Shown: positions 20,701-33,119 of the stretch, piece by piece | Numbering within the stretch: position 1 is the stretch's first letter | How the letters are laid out: every line of letters starts with the position of its first letter | Origin: Datnioides undecimradiatus | Lineage: Eukaryota > Chordata > Actinopteri > Lobotiformes > Datnioididae | Direction: 5' to 3' | DNA length: 64,000 nt | Assembly: GCA_008933995.1 (NCBI GenBank) | Contig: WARS01000031.1 | Location: 4,120,001 to 4,184,000 of the forward strand | Notes under the pieces: generated by a model | Told to the model about the DNA's origin: nothing | Database searches by the model: none | The model's input: the letters and a program-made list of their open reading frames with translations, nothing else | Made by a program: the position numbers and the translations under genes

Positions 20701-21912
20701 AGAGTTTATTTACGTTGGCTGATGGTAGTTGATCAGCATAACGAATTGACTGTTTGAAAAGTTTGAAAATTTTATGTTTGAAAATTGTGTCCAAAGCCCT
20801 GCTTGATTTGTCTGTGGCAACCATGATGTTTTTAATCTCATCAGCCTTAACATAGTGGACTTTGAACAAATTGTACTATTACTGGGCAGTGATGAAATTA
20901 ATTAAAAACTCATAAGATTAACCGTATCCATTTTAAAAAAAAATCAAACCACTGTCAGAATATGACCATATTACATTTGCACAGTCCTTGACACTTCTTT
21001 TACTCAGGATGACTCATCTTGCTTTGCAAAGATTGTGTGGTCCCATCCAAAATATCACACTGGTTTTGATTAATTATAAAGTCTAATTTTGTAACAATAT
21101 TACACCAATGCATTTTCCATGAATGGATGGTAGTAGTAGATGGTGTTACTATAGTGATGACTGAGTGTCCTCAAGCCCATATATGTCACCACAGTAACAT
21201 GTTATCAGGTTAAACCCTACGGAAGAAATAAAACCTTTTAATAGGAAAGTGTGGAAAGAGGCAAAGTGTACTTAAGACATTTACTGCTATTCTCTGTTCA
21301 AGCAGAGAATAGCCCTCTAAATTGGTGGACTTATCAACAAACATCAATAGTGAACATGTCAAAGCATCAAATCAAAACATAAACCATACAATCTTTAAAT
21401 AATTTCAGCTTCACAGCACTGGGTTTTGTACTGATGCTCCTTAATTTAGGTATATATCTAAATAAATAGGCAAAAACATATTTAAGCATGCGCAAATGTG
21501 CATGAATAAATACGGTACTTTTTAAAATTTCAGAGCATGCACCATCCACTTATTGCTGTGAAATGCATATTTTTCTCTTCCTTCTCATCCGTTGTGTAAC
21601 ACAATAATAAACATGTGTGCGCCATGATGGGGCCCTAGGCCTGGCGCACTGTGTATAGTCAGAGCAACAGCTGGCAACAACGGCACCAGCAGCAACAACA
21701 ACAACAACAACAACAACAACAAAAAAAGACGCTGGAGATGGAGCAGGATGGAGATGGATAGATGGATGGATGATGATCTCATAAGCCGCCTTACCCTCAG
21801 GCTGCCCCATCTCCTTTTTCCCTCTGGGTAAAAGCATTCTGGGCAGAAAGAGAGAAACACAGAGAACCGAGCATGATATCAGAGTAACCTTCTGGCAAGT
21901 TGTTATAGACAT
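16906..21912 (-). CDS. ric3: ric3, resistance-to-inhibitors-of-cholinesterase-3 receptor chaperone (complete)
   Basis: Six exons join in frame on the minus strand: 21912-21795, 19496-19279, 19089-19014, 18608-18512, 18000-17843, 17714-16906; 491 residues plus stop. RIC3 is an ER membrane chaperone that promotes folding and assembly of nicotinic acetylcholine and 5-HT3 receptors. Visible order: N-terminal hydrophobic segment (residues about 8-30), proline-rich loop, second membrane segment (about 90-112, IPIYGFGIFLYI), coiled-coil-prone helices (about 139-210), the conserved DWEGYPEETYPVYD motif (about 220-233), and a long acidic tail ending in GVSGLRMRNRRET. The tail, with two Glu/Asp-rich tracts, makes it longer than human RIC3 (about 370 residues). 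Start chosen at 21912 because MSITTCQKVTLISC aligns with the vertebrate N-terminus. Convergent with tub, as in human. Confidence 0.95.
17098..17550 (-). repeat. Imperfect GAG/GAA (CTC/CTT) codon repeat encoding acidic tracts in ric3
   Basis: On the + strand two CTCCTC/CTT-rich tracts (17098-17217 and 17374-17550) flank about 155 bases of ordinary coding sequence. They encode almost unbroken Glu/Asp. Such purine/pyrimidine triplet tracts often vary in length and are prone to assembly error. Confidence 0.85.
17843..18000 (-). CDS. ric3: ric3 exon 5
   Basis: Acceptor TCTCTAG, donor GTACTT. It reads GRRRRSKTTTSKKEEKLLKQ, then LRQITQLMQEGRLEGASPEM and EAEEVPYGADWE. The KxLLxQLRxIT and AEE.PY..DWE motifs match human RIC3. 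Confidence 0.94.
18512..18608 (-). CDS. ric3: ric3 exon 4 (coiled coil) with tandem acceptor
   Basis: It reads TANYELARLQERLLQTERMM, then ERIVSGKSRGSG; heptad-like leucine/methionine spacing suggests a coiled coil. The acceptor is TTTCAGCAG, so the exon may start at 18608 or 18605, including or omitting one alanine in frame. Donor GTAAGA. Confidence 0.92.
18613..19013 (-). other. ric3 intron 3, unremarkable
   Basis: Short AT-rich intron of about 405 bases; nothing further seen. Intron 4 (18001-18511) is likewise ordinary apart from a short imperfect inverted repeat near 18,030-18,085. Confidence 0.8.
19014..19089 (-). CDS. ric3: ric3 exon 3
   Basis: Acceptor TTATTCACAG, donor GTAAGT. It reads LTCKGKTTKSGNYTTVTKAN, then MDSEI. 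It directly follows the second membrane segment, as KGKTT does in human RIC3. Ends in phase 1. Confidence 0.92.
19279..19496 (-). CDS. ric3: ric3 exon 2 (proline loop and second membrane segment)
   Basis: Acceptor GACGTCCAG, donor GTAATT. It reads VGPGFYPPVMHQLSLPEDPE, then AEAIAKAKG and LMAQVIPIYGFGIFLYIFYI. The PIYGFGIFLYI segment is the most conserved part of RIC3. Confidence 0.95.
19970..20439 (+). promoter_or_regulatory. Promoter-like island with possible nested first exon in ric3 intron 1
   Basis: Within ric3 intron 1 there are two CCAAT boxes on the + strand (19987-19991, 20027-20031). A locally CpG-richer stretch and a TATA-like GATAAATA (20143-20150) follow, then ATG at 20150 opening MDVTSLKLTTNNNG. 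A candidate donor G|GTTAGT follows 20189, and a strong AAG|GTAAGA follows 20439. Unspliced, the frame stops after 14 codons. This could be the start of an antisense or non-coding transcript, or a promoter carried in by an element. No protein family was recognised. Confidence 0.3.
21286..21313. repeat. Inverted repeat, 11-bp arms
   Basis: GCTATTCTCTG and CAGAGAATAGC separated by six bases, in ric3 intron 1. Meaning unknown. Confidence 0.7.
21693..21722. repeat. (CAA)n microsatellite in ric3 intron 1
   Basis: About ten CAA units, reading TTG on the ric3 strand, roughly 70 bases inside the intron from the exon 1 donor. Confidence 0.9.
21795..21912 (-). CDS. ric3: ric3 exon 1 (start codon, first hydrophobic segment)
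   Basis: It reads MSITTCQKVTLISCSVLCVS, then LFLPRMLLPRGKKEMGQPE, like the vertebrate RIC3 N-terminus with its signal-anchor/membrane segment and basic RGK after it. Donor GTAAGG on the minus strand; phase 1. No clear TATA box was seen upstream. Confidence 0.9.
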
Positions 21913-24480
21913 TTTGTCTCAGAAAATGACAGCCGTGTGTTATTTCACTTGAACACTAAAGCTAGTATCCACAGATGTCATCTCTCATCTGGTGACGTCC
22001 CTGCCCAGATTAGAGCAGATTAGACCAGATGCCTTCAAGTGCTGTTTGAAATATTGACTACAAATCCCCAAAGAGGGTATCAACTGGCTGGGTGCATGCA
22101 TTATTAAGTAAATTTTTTATTATTCAGAATATCCAGGGTTCAGAAACGACCCTTTAGAGGCTCCACAAAGTCAAAATGTTTGTCTTTTAAAATGAGTTTC
22201 CCTTTTTTATGTTTTCCCATGATCTAGGGTCAATGGGGGAACACATCAAAGCTGGAAAATGAGTCAGAGCACTGCAAAGGAGAAAACTACCTGGTTGAAG
22301 GTAAGGCAGCTTAGTGCGTTACTGCATGTCATGGATGATTTAATGAGAAGTGTTTGTCAGCCTGATTGACACAAGAGGCAATGTAGGATTCCAGTGTGTG
22401 GCTCATTGACAGCTTGCAGCTAGTTGTAATTCATCTTTGACAAAAGAGGGGGACAGATGGCTTTGGGTGGAAAGTGCATCACTTTATGGTTTTGTCAGAG
22501 AAAAAAAACCTTGCTGAACATGTCAAAGGTAAGCCACCATGACGTGGTTTTTTGCCTCTTGCTGTGTGCATTATTTCACAATAGCACCTTGTAACATTAA
22601 CAGAGTGAAGTGCTTGCATTGCCGTTTAATTTTTGTAACAAAAAAACAAGTATTTAGGAGGCTTCGTTGCTGCTGATCAAGCATATCTGAGTGTTTCTTT
22701 GCTTATGGACAAACAAGCTTTGTGCTGTCTCATTTCTAAAACAGGCAGCAGCTGTTTTAGAAGCAATTTTTTACAGGATTCATGAATTATTCCCAAGCAA
22801 ATGCCCCAAGTACGCAACATGCATTTACAAATGTTAGGTATTTACGATGAGCACTTGAATGCAACACATGACCTATTAACCCATCTACTCTTCACAATCT
22901 CTGGTGTGTGTTTCATACGCAAGAGCAGCAGATGGCAGTGCAAGCTCAGGTACAGAGGCATGGCTGTGGAAGGCATCACCCACTCAGAGTGCAAGCAGTC
23001 AAGTAACTGGCAGTGTAATTTAGGATGTCTGATAGATTTGACCAAAAATTCTTGAATCTAGAGACAAAGGAGGAAATTTTGGTTGGCACAGCTCAAGTGA
23101 TGCTCCTGTAGGAAGGCATCACTTCACTATCCTCATTGGGGTGCTTGTGTGGCCTTCAATATTAAGCTAAGTGATGACGAACATAAATGATTGCGTGACA
23201 TAGATGCAGGAATAAAACATTTTTTGAAAATATGGAGGAGGCAGGGGGAAAATTCAGTATGTGAAACATGCAGGTTGGCTATGTATTTAGTATCTTAATA
23301 GAGTGATAATGTGATGAATTATAAGGAGTGTAAATTTGTTCCCCACTTTTTTCAAACCATTTGGAATTAATTATATTTATATTATGCTATTATAATGCTG
23401 CAGCAGTCCAGCTGCTTGAGCTCAAACCAACATGCTCAAAGGTCAAGCAGGTGAGGCCCAGAGGACTTATTAGCAAAAGGACCATGGCAATACTCCCACA
23501 TGTATCCCTCACAGAATGTTTATTAGGAATCTAAGGATTTGTTTGAAACTCAGATGAATGATGATGGGTGTTAAGATAGATAATAGTTTATTTATCCCAC
23601 AGTGGGGAAATTTACAACCCTTAAAAATACCCAGCATATGCACTGTACTTAATGATATTTATGTAATAAAGTATAAATATTTAATATCCACATGTGTACT
23701 CTACACCACCATAAACAAATGTGAATATGGTTACTCCATGCAAGTGCTAAAATTGTGATGATTTGTTGTACAACCTATTACACAAACAGATTCAGAGGGG
23801 TATATAGATACATGTACACGTGCTGATGAGAAGTGGAGCAGCATGAAGGCAGACTTGGGTTTGCTTAGTTAACTACAAAAAGCTCGAAGTTTTCTGAATG
23901 AAACAAGGCAGAATATTTGTGAAAAACCGAGTGTCCTTTTGAGGTTCTTTTGATTAGACTGGGTTGATAAATCTTGCTTTCAAATTCAACAATACCTCTA
24001 TATGCATTTCAGCTTTGTTTATATCTCTTTGGTGTTAACCTACATTTATGCTTACTGTACATCAGTTTTAACATCTGCAGATCACAGATCAGTTCCAGTA
24101 TGGATAATCAGTTTTACTGATTGTCTTTTGATGTTTTAGTATTTCTTCCCATTCATAGCAATGATACTTACTGTCCAACATCCATTAAACCAGCTCGAAG
24201 ATGCAAATATCTCAAACATTCCATCAATCTTTCTTTTGTAGTCACAGTTCTAGACAATGTTTACCCCAGATTGCTTCCATTAAAGAAAACAATCCTTTTA
24301 TGAAATCCAGTCAGCTTTTAGGGATCAACAAACTGCAACAATGCAACATAAGTTATTTAGTTAGTTATTTATGTACTCACTATAATTTTGGCCCAATCAG
24401 TCATTTTTTCTTAAGCACTGGGTGGATGTGTCATTGCTTTGATGACATTTAAGAGTTAAGAATAGTAGCACTTAAATGTA
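21913..24480. other. ric3 upstream flank, start of 24-kb gene desert
   Basis: Contains the unannotated ric3 promoter/5'UTR near 21,913-22,150 (no TATA box or CpG island evident). Otherwise AT-rich sequence with no gene recognised. Confidence 0.6.
23572..23620 (+). mobile_element. Retroposon 3'-tail-like sequence
   Basis: GATAGATAATAGTTTATTTA followed by TCCCACAGTGGGGAAATTT resembles the tail (TTTATTGATCCC...GGGGAAATT) shared by many copies of teleost LINE/SINE families. Too short to assign a family. Confidence 0.45.
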
Positions 24481-24489
24481 GTGAAGAGG

Positions 24490-24960
24490 CCCCTCTAGTG
24501 AAGGATGCTTTGTGGAGTTCCCCAGGGGTCATATCAAGGTCCAGCTCTGTTCTCTACATATATTTCATCTTTAGGCCATCTACTGCAGAGGCATGCCATC
24601 AGTGTTCTTTATTATGCAGATGATATGCAGCTCCACCTATTATGCAATTCTCAAAACCCAAAGGGATTAAACTGTCATCATAACCATCTCTGAGACATTC
24701 AGAAGTGGATGGCTCAATATTTCCTGCAGCCAGATGCAAATTAAACTGAAATATTTTGTCATTTATTATGAAAATGCAAACTCATTAATTTCACCAAATA
24801 ACTCATGCACAATGTTATGAAATACTGCAGAAAACCTGGCTTTCTGCTTTTTACAGCAGTACCAGTTCCATCTTTGCTAAGATATAGACGTTTTTATCAT
24901 CTTTTGCCCAATGTGCTATAATGCTCTGTATTTTGAGACTGGCTAAAAATTAGTTCATAA
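24490..24960 (+). mobile_element. L2-like LINE reverse-transcriptase fragment, decayed
   Basis: It reads CGVPQGSYQGPALFSTYISS, then ISVLYYADDMQLHL: the VPQGS and YADD reverse-transcriptase blocks. After a frame change DIQKWMAQYFLQPDAN follows, ending in a stop. Near 24,890-24,945 DVFIIFCPMCYNALY echoes the SRLDYCNALY block of L2-clade elements. Frameshifts and stops make it a dead copy. Confidence 0.82.
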
Positions 24961-27900
24961 GTGTCCTGCTAATTGGGTTATTAAGAGGTGCCTTAGAGGC
25001 TGAAGCCTACTATCTGTTGCTTGTTATACCAGTAGAATCTACACCTTTGAACGTCTGGAGTGGGCTAACCTGGACACCTTGTGAGAATATGACTGCACAA
25101 ATGTGGAGTCTTAACTAACTGTAATGGCCTGCAGATAGTTGTTTTCCTGTGGTTAACTCTGTAAAGAGAGGCACATTGTCTGGCTCTCGCCTGGCTTTTG
25201 CAGCAAGATGAGAGGAGGGGTACCCTGGATCACATCTGTCTATTCATCTTCAAGATGTTGCGGGTTGTGAGACCGTTTGTTGGTTTGTTCTGTTTTACTA
25301 AAACACAATTTCCATTTAATAAGAAGTTGAGTTGGAGGTTGTGGTTGTGGTATCATCGTACCCTGTTTTAAACACACCATGTTCCTAACAGCCTTTGGGC
25401 ATGGTCTGCCACAGTGGCGAGGGTTTGAAAGGGCATACCCATACCAATATAAAGTGAGAGTCACCTTGATGTAATGCCAATACAAACGCAACACCCTAAC
25501 TGCATTTCTGGTGTTCAGTAATGGACGAGTCACCAACTGATTGGTTGTTAGGTGCAACAAGTTATTTCAAGACCCTGAATATGTTTATGGACAGACATCA
25601 AGGGGATTTAAGCTAATTGAGGAGGAAAAAGACACAGCAAGTCATTGCTCCATAGTGGATATTTGAAATGAAATACACTGAATATGACTATATGCGAGTT
25701 ATCCACCAATCAATTCAAGCCAGCCCATTTGTTCTGGTCTGATCATTTCTCTTAACAATAGATTTCACATTAGCTTTTCAGACTTTTTTGACAATAAATT
25801 AAATTAAAAAGTAGTTAATTGATGCGCACGGAAGCAACAACAACACACGTTCAAACTGTGAGAGGACATTAAACATTCAGTCATTCATTTTTTTCAGTGT
25901 TGTTGAAATTGTAGTTGGTGTTTAGGTAAAAGAAGGATTTTCTTCAGTATTCTGACTGGCATCTAATTTCTGCAGCGATGGAGAGTTTCATTTCACTCAA
26001 ACAATGGTTGCAGACCTTTTCAATCTTAGACTATGAACTGGTGACCTTCATGTGACAGATTTGTTTGCTGACCACAAGGCAGACCTGCAGGCAGAGCTAT
26101 CAAGTGACTTTTTCAAAATTCTCATCACTCCAGCAAATCTGCTGAATCGTAAAATTATCATTAAAAGAGATATAGTTACACTTTAGACTTTTCCTTGATA
26201 CATTTGGAACATCTTAGTCTGTACTTTGCGTTCAAAGACTTGAGACACTGCCTTGAGACTTAAAAAAACAAACCCTGTATCCACAATGCAGCTGAAAATT
26301 CTGTCATAGCTGGCATGGCTGAACGTTATTGGCCATGCCATACACCCTCTATAAGCTTTTAATCCTAGGAAACAAATATGCATTTGTGTACCCTCTCTGG
26401 ATGAATGGATTATAGATTATCACTGCCAACCAGCATATGATGCCAACAGAGATTATGGCTGCTGTATGTTGAATAAAGCAGATACCACTGTTTGGGAAAT
26501 TTTGGCACCATGAACTACTTCAAAGTAATATGGAAGTGCTGCAGTATTTGAGACATAGAGGGTATTAGAGATTTTAGCTGTAAGGATTCTTTCTCATAAC
26601 GGTCTGGTATTTTAAAGACAGTTGAGTTTTGAATTGCCATTTTCACCCTTGCTCCCTGTTTCTGTTTTCTATTCCTATTATTCTAGTTAACTCAACTGTG
26701 AACTGGCTCAAAATGTATTCCCATATTTCCCCATAATTGCAGCATTGTTGAAATAAGACTTTCATCGTTCTCATGGAAACCCCTGAGTACACATCAAGCT
26801 GTGCAATTACTCAAAAAATAAAACCCGCTAATGTCAGAGTGGTGAAAATATCACAGTGCACTCCCATTCCAAAAATCCAGCTGGGAAGTATTAAATTTGA
26901 ATCTGACCACGCGCATATTCACAGCCGCAAGAAATGACATACAGACTGTTGGCCCATTTTGGGTGCTGCCTTTGATGCTTTGTCTTCTTTTAGTGACGCC
27001 ATACTGGAGGTATGTCCAATTCACTCCTGCAGTGTACCATATTGTTAATACCAGCACTTGTCTTTTATCTGTTTACTGTGCCTCTCCCTTATCAAGCCTT
27101 TAATTACTTAATTATTCTTCATTGGGCTCAATTAAAACACAATGGACTCTGCTGCTGCAGAAGTCAACTATTGCTGCTCCTGCGCAGCAGTGTACAAAGC
27201 ACGGGAGAGATAGGCTGTTGCAGTTGGCCTTCTATTATGTACTTGGAATAAATGAGATTCTGTTATTCTTTGGATGAAAGTCTGGCCTTTCTGATTATTA
27301 TGCTAACAGCAAAATATAACATTGACTTTTATAAAATGTTCATGCTCCTCGAGTGGAGAGAGGAATAGATTCACATACATGGCAATCAACGCACCTTCCC
27401 CAAACAAAATTACTTTTTAGAAATAGAAATCGTTTTCTTTCTCTATTCATGCAAGTGATTTGTTGCGCAATGTCACCTTACTGAATAGTAGCGGACCAGG
27501 TTTACATCAGGGTTTTTTTTCACTCCTCCCCGTGCCTCTATCTAAATCAGTCAATTTATTTCCAAATTGCATGTCGAGTGTAGGAGCAAGGGCTTATGGC
27601 AGTATATTAAATCAATGCACTCCTACAGTATGTATTTTGAGAAGGTTTAATTTTTTCATCCTTTTTTCTGATATTGATGGGGATGCACCTGGCTTTGAGT
27701 GTCATGAAGGACACACTGTCACAAATTTGAATCCTGTATATTCATAGAAGAAAGACAGTTGTGAAAAGGGAATGAGGTGGATTAATGGAGTCGAAACATG
27801 CTTTACAATACAGGCCAGACCTTGACTGTCTTTTAGTCGTATGGTTTATTAGTATTAGAAGGACAGACGCTATCTCTGAGGGATGCAATTTAAATTTGTG

Positions 27901-28639
27901 TTGTTTCTGTGGACTATGAACAAAACATGCACACATCCAGGTTGTGGAAAGCTTGAATGTTAGCTCTTCCTCATGAATGCACATATACAGCTTGTGTGCA
28001 AAATCATGTTTTTGCTGCATGTGTACAGGGCAGCGCTAGGACAATCGGTTTCAACAGCGCATTACAGTTAGTATAGTTATATATAGTTGTCCTGCTGAAC
28101 ATGCTGATTTACAGTATACTTAACAGATTTTTTTGAGACCATTTCTTTTTATTGATATTTTGTCAACGCATTCTCTGAATAATCTTTGCCTATTCAATAT
28201 TTATTTTGTGTAACTAGTGATTATTTTTATTATTGGCTAATAATGAAATACCCATTGCAATCTGGTGGCACCTTCATGTGCTGGGTTTTGTGCAGCTGTC
28301 TACCCAAAATCCAAAGATATATATCAAGTGTGCAATGTTATGACCGTTTGAACATGTGTGGTCGTTCAGAACGGCTAGCAACGCTTTTGTCAAACGACAC
28401 ATTGTAAAAAACAACAAAAAAAACCCCCCAACCCAAAGCCAAATTACATAAGCTCTGCTAACATCTTCCTTTCCTTTTTCCTTATTGTGTTTTGTGTGTG
28501 GGTGTATGTATTTATTTAAATTCCTCACATAATTAGTTATTTTTATGCTCTTCTGCGTCTCCACTCTGTCCTAAAACTTTAGTGGTTGGATGTTTCCACT
28601 GGAATTTACAAAGTTCACTGTGCTGCATTTGTGAGCTTC

Positions 28640-29110
28640 ATTTTAAGTATTAAATAGCAGCATGTCTCCCCTGTGTGTTTGAGGCACCTTGAATGCCCTT
28701 AACCAGCACTAATAGGAGATAATGATTGGTGCTCAACAAAAAGAGAGATTCATTTTGAATTATTAACAAGTTAACTTTGTAGTGAAGGCACTTTATCCCC
28801 GAGGACAAACAGCCCAAATGTTTGCAAAATATAATTAAGCCGAGGCATCTTTAAATGTCATTGCAGCCTGTGCCATGTTTCAAATTGTTCTGCATCAACA
28901 GAATTTAACGAGATGGCTAAGGAATCCATTTCCTGCAAGCATGTGATAAGCCACACATACAGTGGAGCACTTTCATTGATTGCCAAAATAAAGCATTTTG
29001 TATGCAAATGGGGGAATGGAGTGGCTAAGCTGATTCAGCCTCATGGACACCAAATAATGGTCTTTACAATTAATACTTTTACATGCTATCCATTGAAAAT
29101 TCCATCTTCC
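28640..29110. promoter_or_regulatory. Candidate conserved non-coding element
   Basis: Repeat-free stretch with GGAGATAATGATTGG (GATA plus ATGATTGG), AATTATTAACAAGTTAAC and ATAATTAAGC motifs in a gene desert next to the developmental regulator lmo1. Called from motif density and texture only; no alignment was possible. Confidence 0.3.
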
Positions 29111-32100
29111 ATTTAATGGCTCTAAAACATTTACACATGCCCAGAAAAGAGGGGGAAAATGCACTGTGTTCCAATGGATTAATATGAAAGCCAACAAACA
29201 AATAAAGCCATGCATCCCTCCCTCCCCCCTGAGTATTGGTCCCTTTCCTGCCGTCTCATGCTCCTGCACATTTTGGATTAACAGATAATCTTTGAACATG
29301 AAGGAAGGTCTGCTAACCCCGAGGGGGTGGGATGTAGTGAGTGAAAGAGAGCACAGGATTGGAGGCAGCGCTGCATTGTTTGAACGTAATGTGCTTGTCT
29401 TGTTCTTGTTAACATGCGGCTCTTTTTGTAGTGGTGATACGGCCTTAAATACCCCTCCTTCACTCCTGCAGGTTGTGTTACAGGAGACCCACAGGTCTGA
29501 AGAGTTAAAGGATGCCGCAGTATGATGGGCGTCAGCTTCAAATAACAAGAAGAGGAAGTCCAGGGGAAACCTTTCCACTGTAGGTTCAGGAGTATTCAGT
29601 ACTTGTAGCAACCTACAAACTACTTGTAGTCAGTCAGTGTAGACATCTATAGACCCTGCCGTTGACCTGTCTGGTCTCATCTGTTTAACAGTTGTGTTAC
29701 AAGAAATTGCTGAGTCCAAGAGCAGGAGGGAAGGACTTTTTCACTGGCTTGGCCAGTACATGGTTAGGCCAATTTGTGTCCTGTCCTGTACTGGGTACTT
29801 TAGTTTCTTATCCTATATAATGGAGATCTTCTAATATTGAATGTCTTCTCCTGCCATCTGTCCTCTGTGTTGTGTCTTGTTTGGGGTTTTGTAACCAGTA
29901 AGGCAGTCTTTGTTATTTGCTGGTAGTGTGATGTCTTTATGGATCCATCTTAATGTTATTATTTTCACATTTAGTAAACAACCAACTGACCAATGACTAG
30001 TCATAATTTCTTGTCCATCACGTTATACGATATTATGTATCAGAATTAATTAATGGCATAAAAATCCATGTATTATGTTCAAATCCTACTCCCTCACTTC
30101 TTCATATAGAATTTAAATAACCATCTACATAAGTGTACCTCCTGCGTCCCTGACTGTACCTCCTCTGGTCTCTCCAAGGCCCTCTGTGGCTGGCTCTGAT
30201 CATTTTATTTTGTCCTGTGCTTCTTATACATTTGTTAGGTTCTGTGTCATCTGCGTCCTGGTAAAGTTGCATTTACAAACTGGGAATAAAAGGCATGGAC
30301 GTGAACCTGTGCTGCACACATTTGATCACATATGAAAGAAACAACAAAGATTTCACGCAGTGGTACAGTAAACAGTAAACACATTATACACTGATGAAGG
30401 TGAAGTGTAGCATAACACCACACAGGCGCTGCTCGCAGTATTGTAACTCTCTGTTGAACTGGCTTGTATCTGATTAGGCACAACAAACAACAACCAGCAC
30501 GCATTATAGTGCGTGCTGATATGACAGCTTTATTTAATCTACGACACATCTGTTTCAGTGAGCATATCCTACAACCCTCTGTGTATGTATATGCATTGAT
30601 AACAGAGCATGTTAACTTGAGGTTGGATAACTAGCCAGTGTGGCATCATTGCAGATTTAAGAGCAAGTGCAGTGTGCAGTGTGGAGCTGTGGATGTAGAA
30701 TAAATTGTTTTAAATTAAAATTGTTGTTACAGAGTGGAATAGATGTTTTGTTTTTTTTGCAGCATCTTTGTCCTGCCGTCTCCGTGCTTCATTGTCTTTG
30801 TGAATTGTTTTATTTTCTGTATTTATAGTTTTGTGATGTTCATCAAAGTTCAGGACCTTGTCTGCTGCCCCCCTTCATCCCTTTTGCACTTTTGCCCTTC
30901 ACACCCGCAGAGTGTCATTCTCAAAAAAATATGAATCTGGTATCATTTTAGAGTCAAGGACAGCGGCAAAAACTGTTGACAGCAGTGTTTGAAGTTAATG
31001 AGAAAGCTGAGCCCCTCTAGAGCTACTGAAAGGCAGCAAGAGTGCAAGATGGGCAAGAAGGACGATGGTGATGGGACTGACCTTCTGATCAGGTGAGCGT
31101 GAGGGGGGGTCTGAGGACAGAATCCCCTCTCTGCTGCCCAGGCTGAAATTTTGTGCTTGAGAAGTGTTTAACTTTCTCAAATCCCAATTGCACTCAGTGG
31201 GGAGTGTCCTCTTTCCCTTTGCGCACAGGTTTAGTGACTGCCCTTAACGCCTGCGCCTAAGGAGGGGGGTCTGCATTTGGTGTGTTTGGGGAGGAGGGGG
31301 ATCAATAGGAAGACAGCTTGCCTGTTTGACAGAGTGACAGAGGTGAAGTTAAGCTAGGAGAGAGAGAATGGGGTGAGATAGTGAGGGCTATAGATATCTG
31401 AGCAGGAATTATCCATGACACCTGGGCTCTCAAGCTGCAACCTTTAAGCACATGATTTAGGATCACCTCTATTTGTGGGAAAGCCATAGCAGATTCAGCA
31501 ACATTCAATCCAAGCCATTGTGCTCTGTTAACTCTCACAACTGAAAGACATTGTCAGTTATTTGTTTAGAAATGCTTCCATTGTTAAATCCTCCTACCTA
31601 CATTGTTTCAGCCAGGTGGATTCAATTTTACTTTGTGCCTTCTTTAGTTTCACTTAGTTGACAAGAAGATGTGTGGAAATCTTCTGTAAGTCATTCAGTC
31701 CATCCCTGTGTTTTTCTGCACCACTGAATTGATACAAAAATGTTGCTTTTTTCCAAGCGATAATCTATCATTTCTAATAATCTCCCTTCGCTGTGAAAAC
31801 GGTGTCAATAAACTGACATGTTAAGAACAAGTGCAACAGCTTTTTATCTCTGCCAAAATCCACAGCCTTTTCTTCAAACAGAGACAAAAACAAAGTCAGT
31901 GCTTTCATGTTTTGCCTTATTTTTTTGGGGGGGGGGTAACCCTGGATGAGATTGAAAATGTTGGCTTTCAAAAGGTTGACATTTAACTACTGTAGATATA
32001 ATGACGGATACAAGCGATGGAGCACGTTAATGGAAAATGACGATGTCACGGTTCGTCTTCCGAATTGAGGCACATTAATCCACAGTGTTATGGGAAATGC

Positions 32101-33119
32101 TGATAAAAAATAAATGTACTGAATATTTGTAACAAGTGGCATCAATTTCCCCTTTGACTGTCAGTGAATGAAGATTTCTTAGCAGATTGCATTATTTACT
32201 CTGCTCAGAAAATCACAGAACTGTAAAATCCTCGCTAGCACATTACTTGGTGTTCTTGATTTCTGGGAGCAATCCCAACAAAGGCAATGTAAATGTCATT
32301 GGTTTAAAATGCCCCATAGTGACAACTTAGCTTTCATCATACCTACATTAATTAAACCCAGCTTTACCATAGACTTTGACACAGTCATTTCCTGGCCAAT
32401 TGTGTATGCATGAGTGGTTCTGTCTTGGTCTGCTTTCTGATGATAGGCCGATGCTGTATGTCGGTGAAAATAGCTTGAAGTCATCTGAATCTTTGAGAAG
32501 CTTATAAAGGGAGAGTGCAGAGGCAGGGGCCTAGCAGGTTTACAGATCCTCTGTGCCACCCGATGAGGTATCTTAATGAAGTAAGGAATGTCAGATTGAC
32601 TGGCTATAAGATGCACTGATAAAAATGAACAACGAAGGCCGCTTTAAAGGAGGAAATGCTTTCATGTATTCATCAAGTGAAACATAAGAGCAGTCTTGAA
32701 GGCTTATGACTCGCATTTACTTATACTGTCATATAGTGTCATGAACCTAAAACAGTACTCTTTACCATAGTCTGGAGTTTAAAACGTGGATTAGTTAATA
32801 TTCTGTTAAACACATTCATTAAATGTTTTTTTAAGGAATTGGAACTAAAGTACTGACATAGACATCTTACAATTAAAAATAAACATGTTTATCAGGACAG
32901 TAAATTATATTTCTTTGTTTTTGCAAAGCAAAATGACTTGGGTGGGGGGAATAGGAACCTTACAGAGCAGAGATGCAAAAAGGCTTCTGCTTGGACATCT
33001 CTCCATCCCATGTACTTGTTGAATAAAACATCTGTCTCATGCACAAGGTAACGGCAATGAGAGGGCTTGTGTTTGCAGAGATGAAACTCCCTATCCTCCA
33101 CTATGCCCGAGAGAGTTTA

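Noticed and set aside
21585..21860. Leucine-rich minus-strand frame next to ric3 exon 1
   Set aside because: Out-of-frame reading of ric3 exon 1 plus translation of the (CAA)n repeat.
28973..29611. 212-codon minus-strand open frame in the gene desert
   Set aside because: Longest unexplained frame, but no conserved motif or codon pattern was recognised, and it overlaps competing open frames on both strands. Probably chance.
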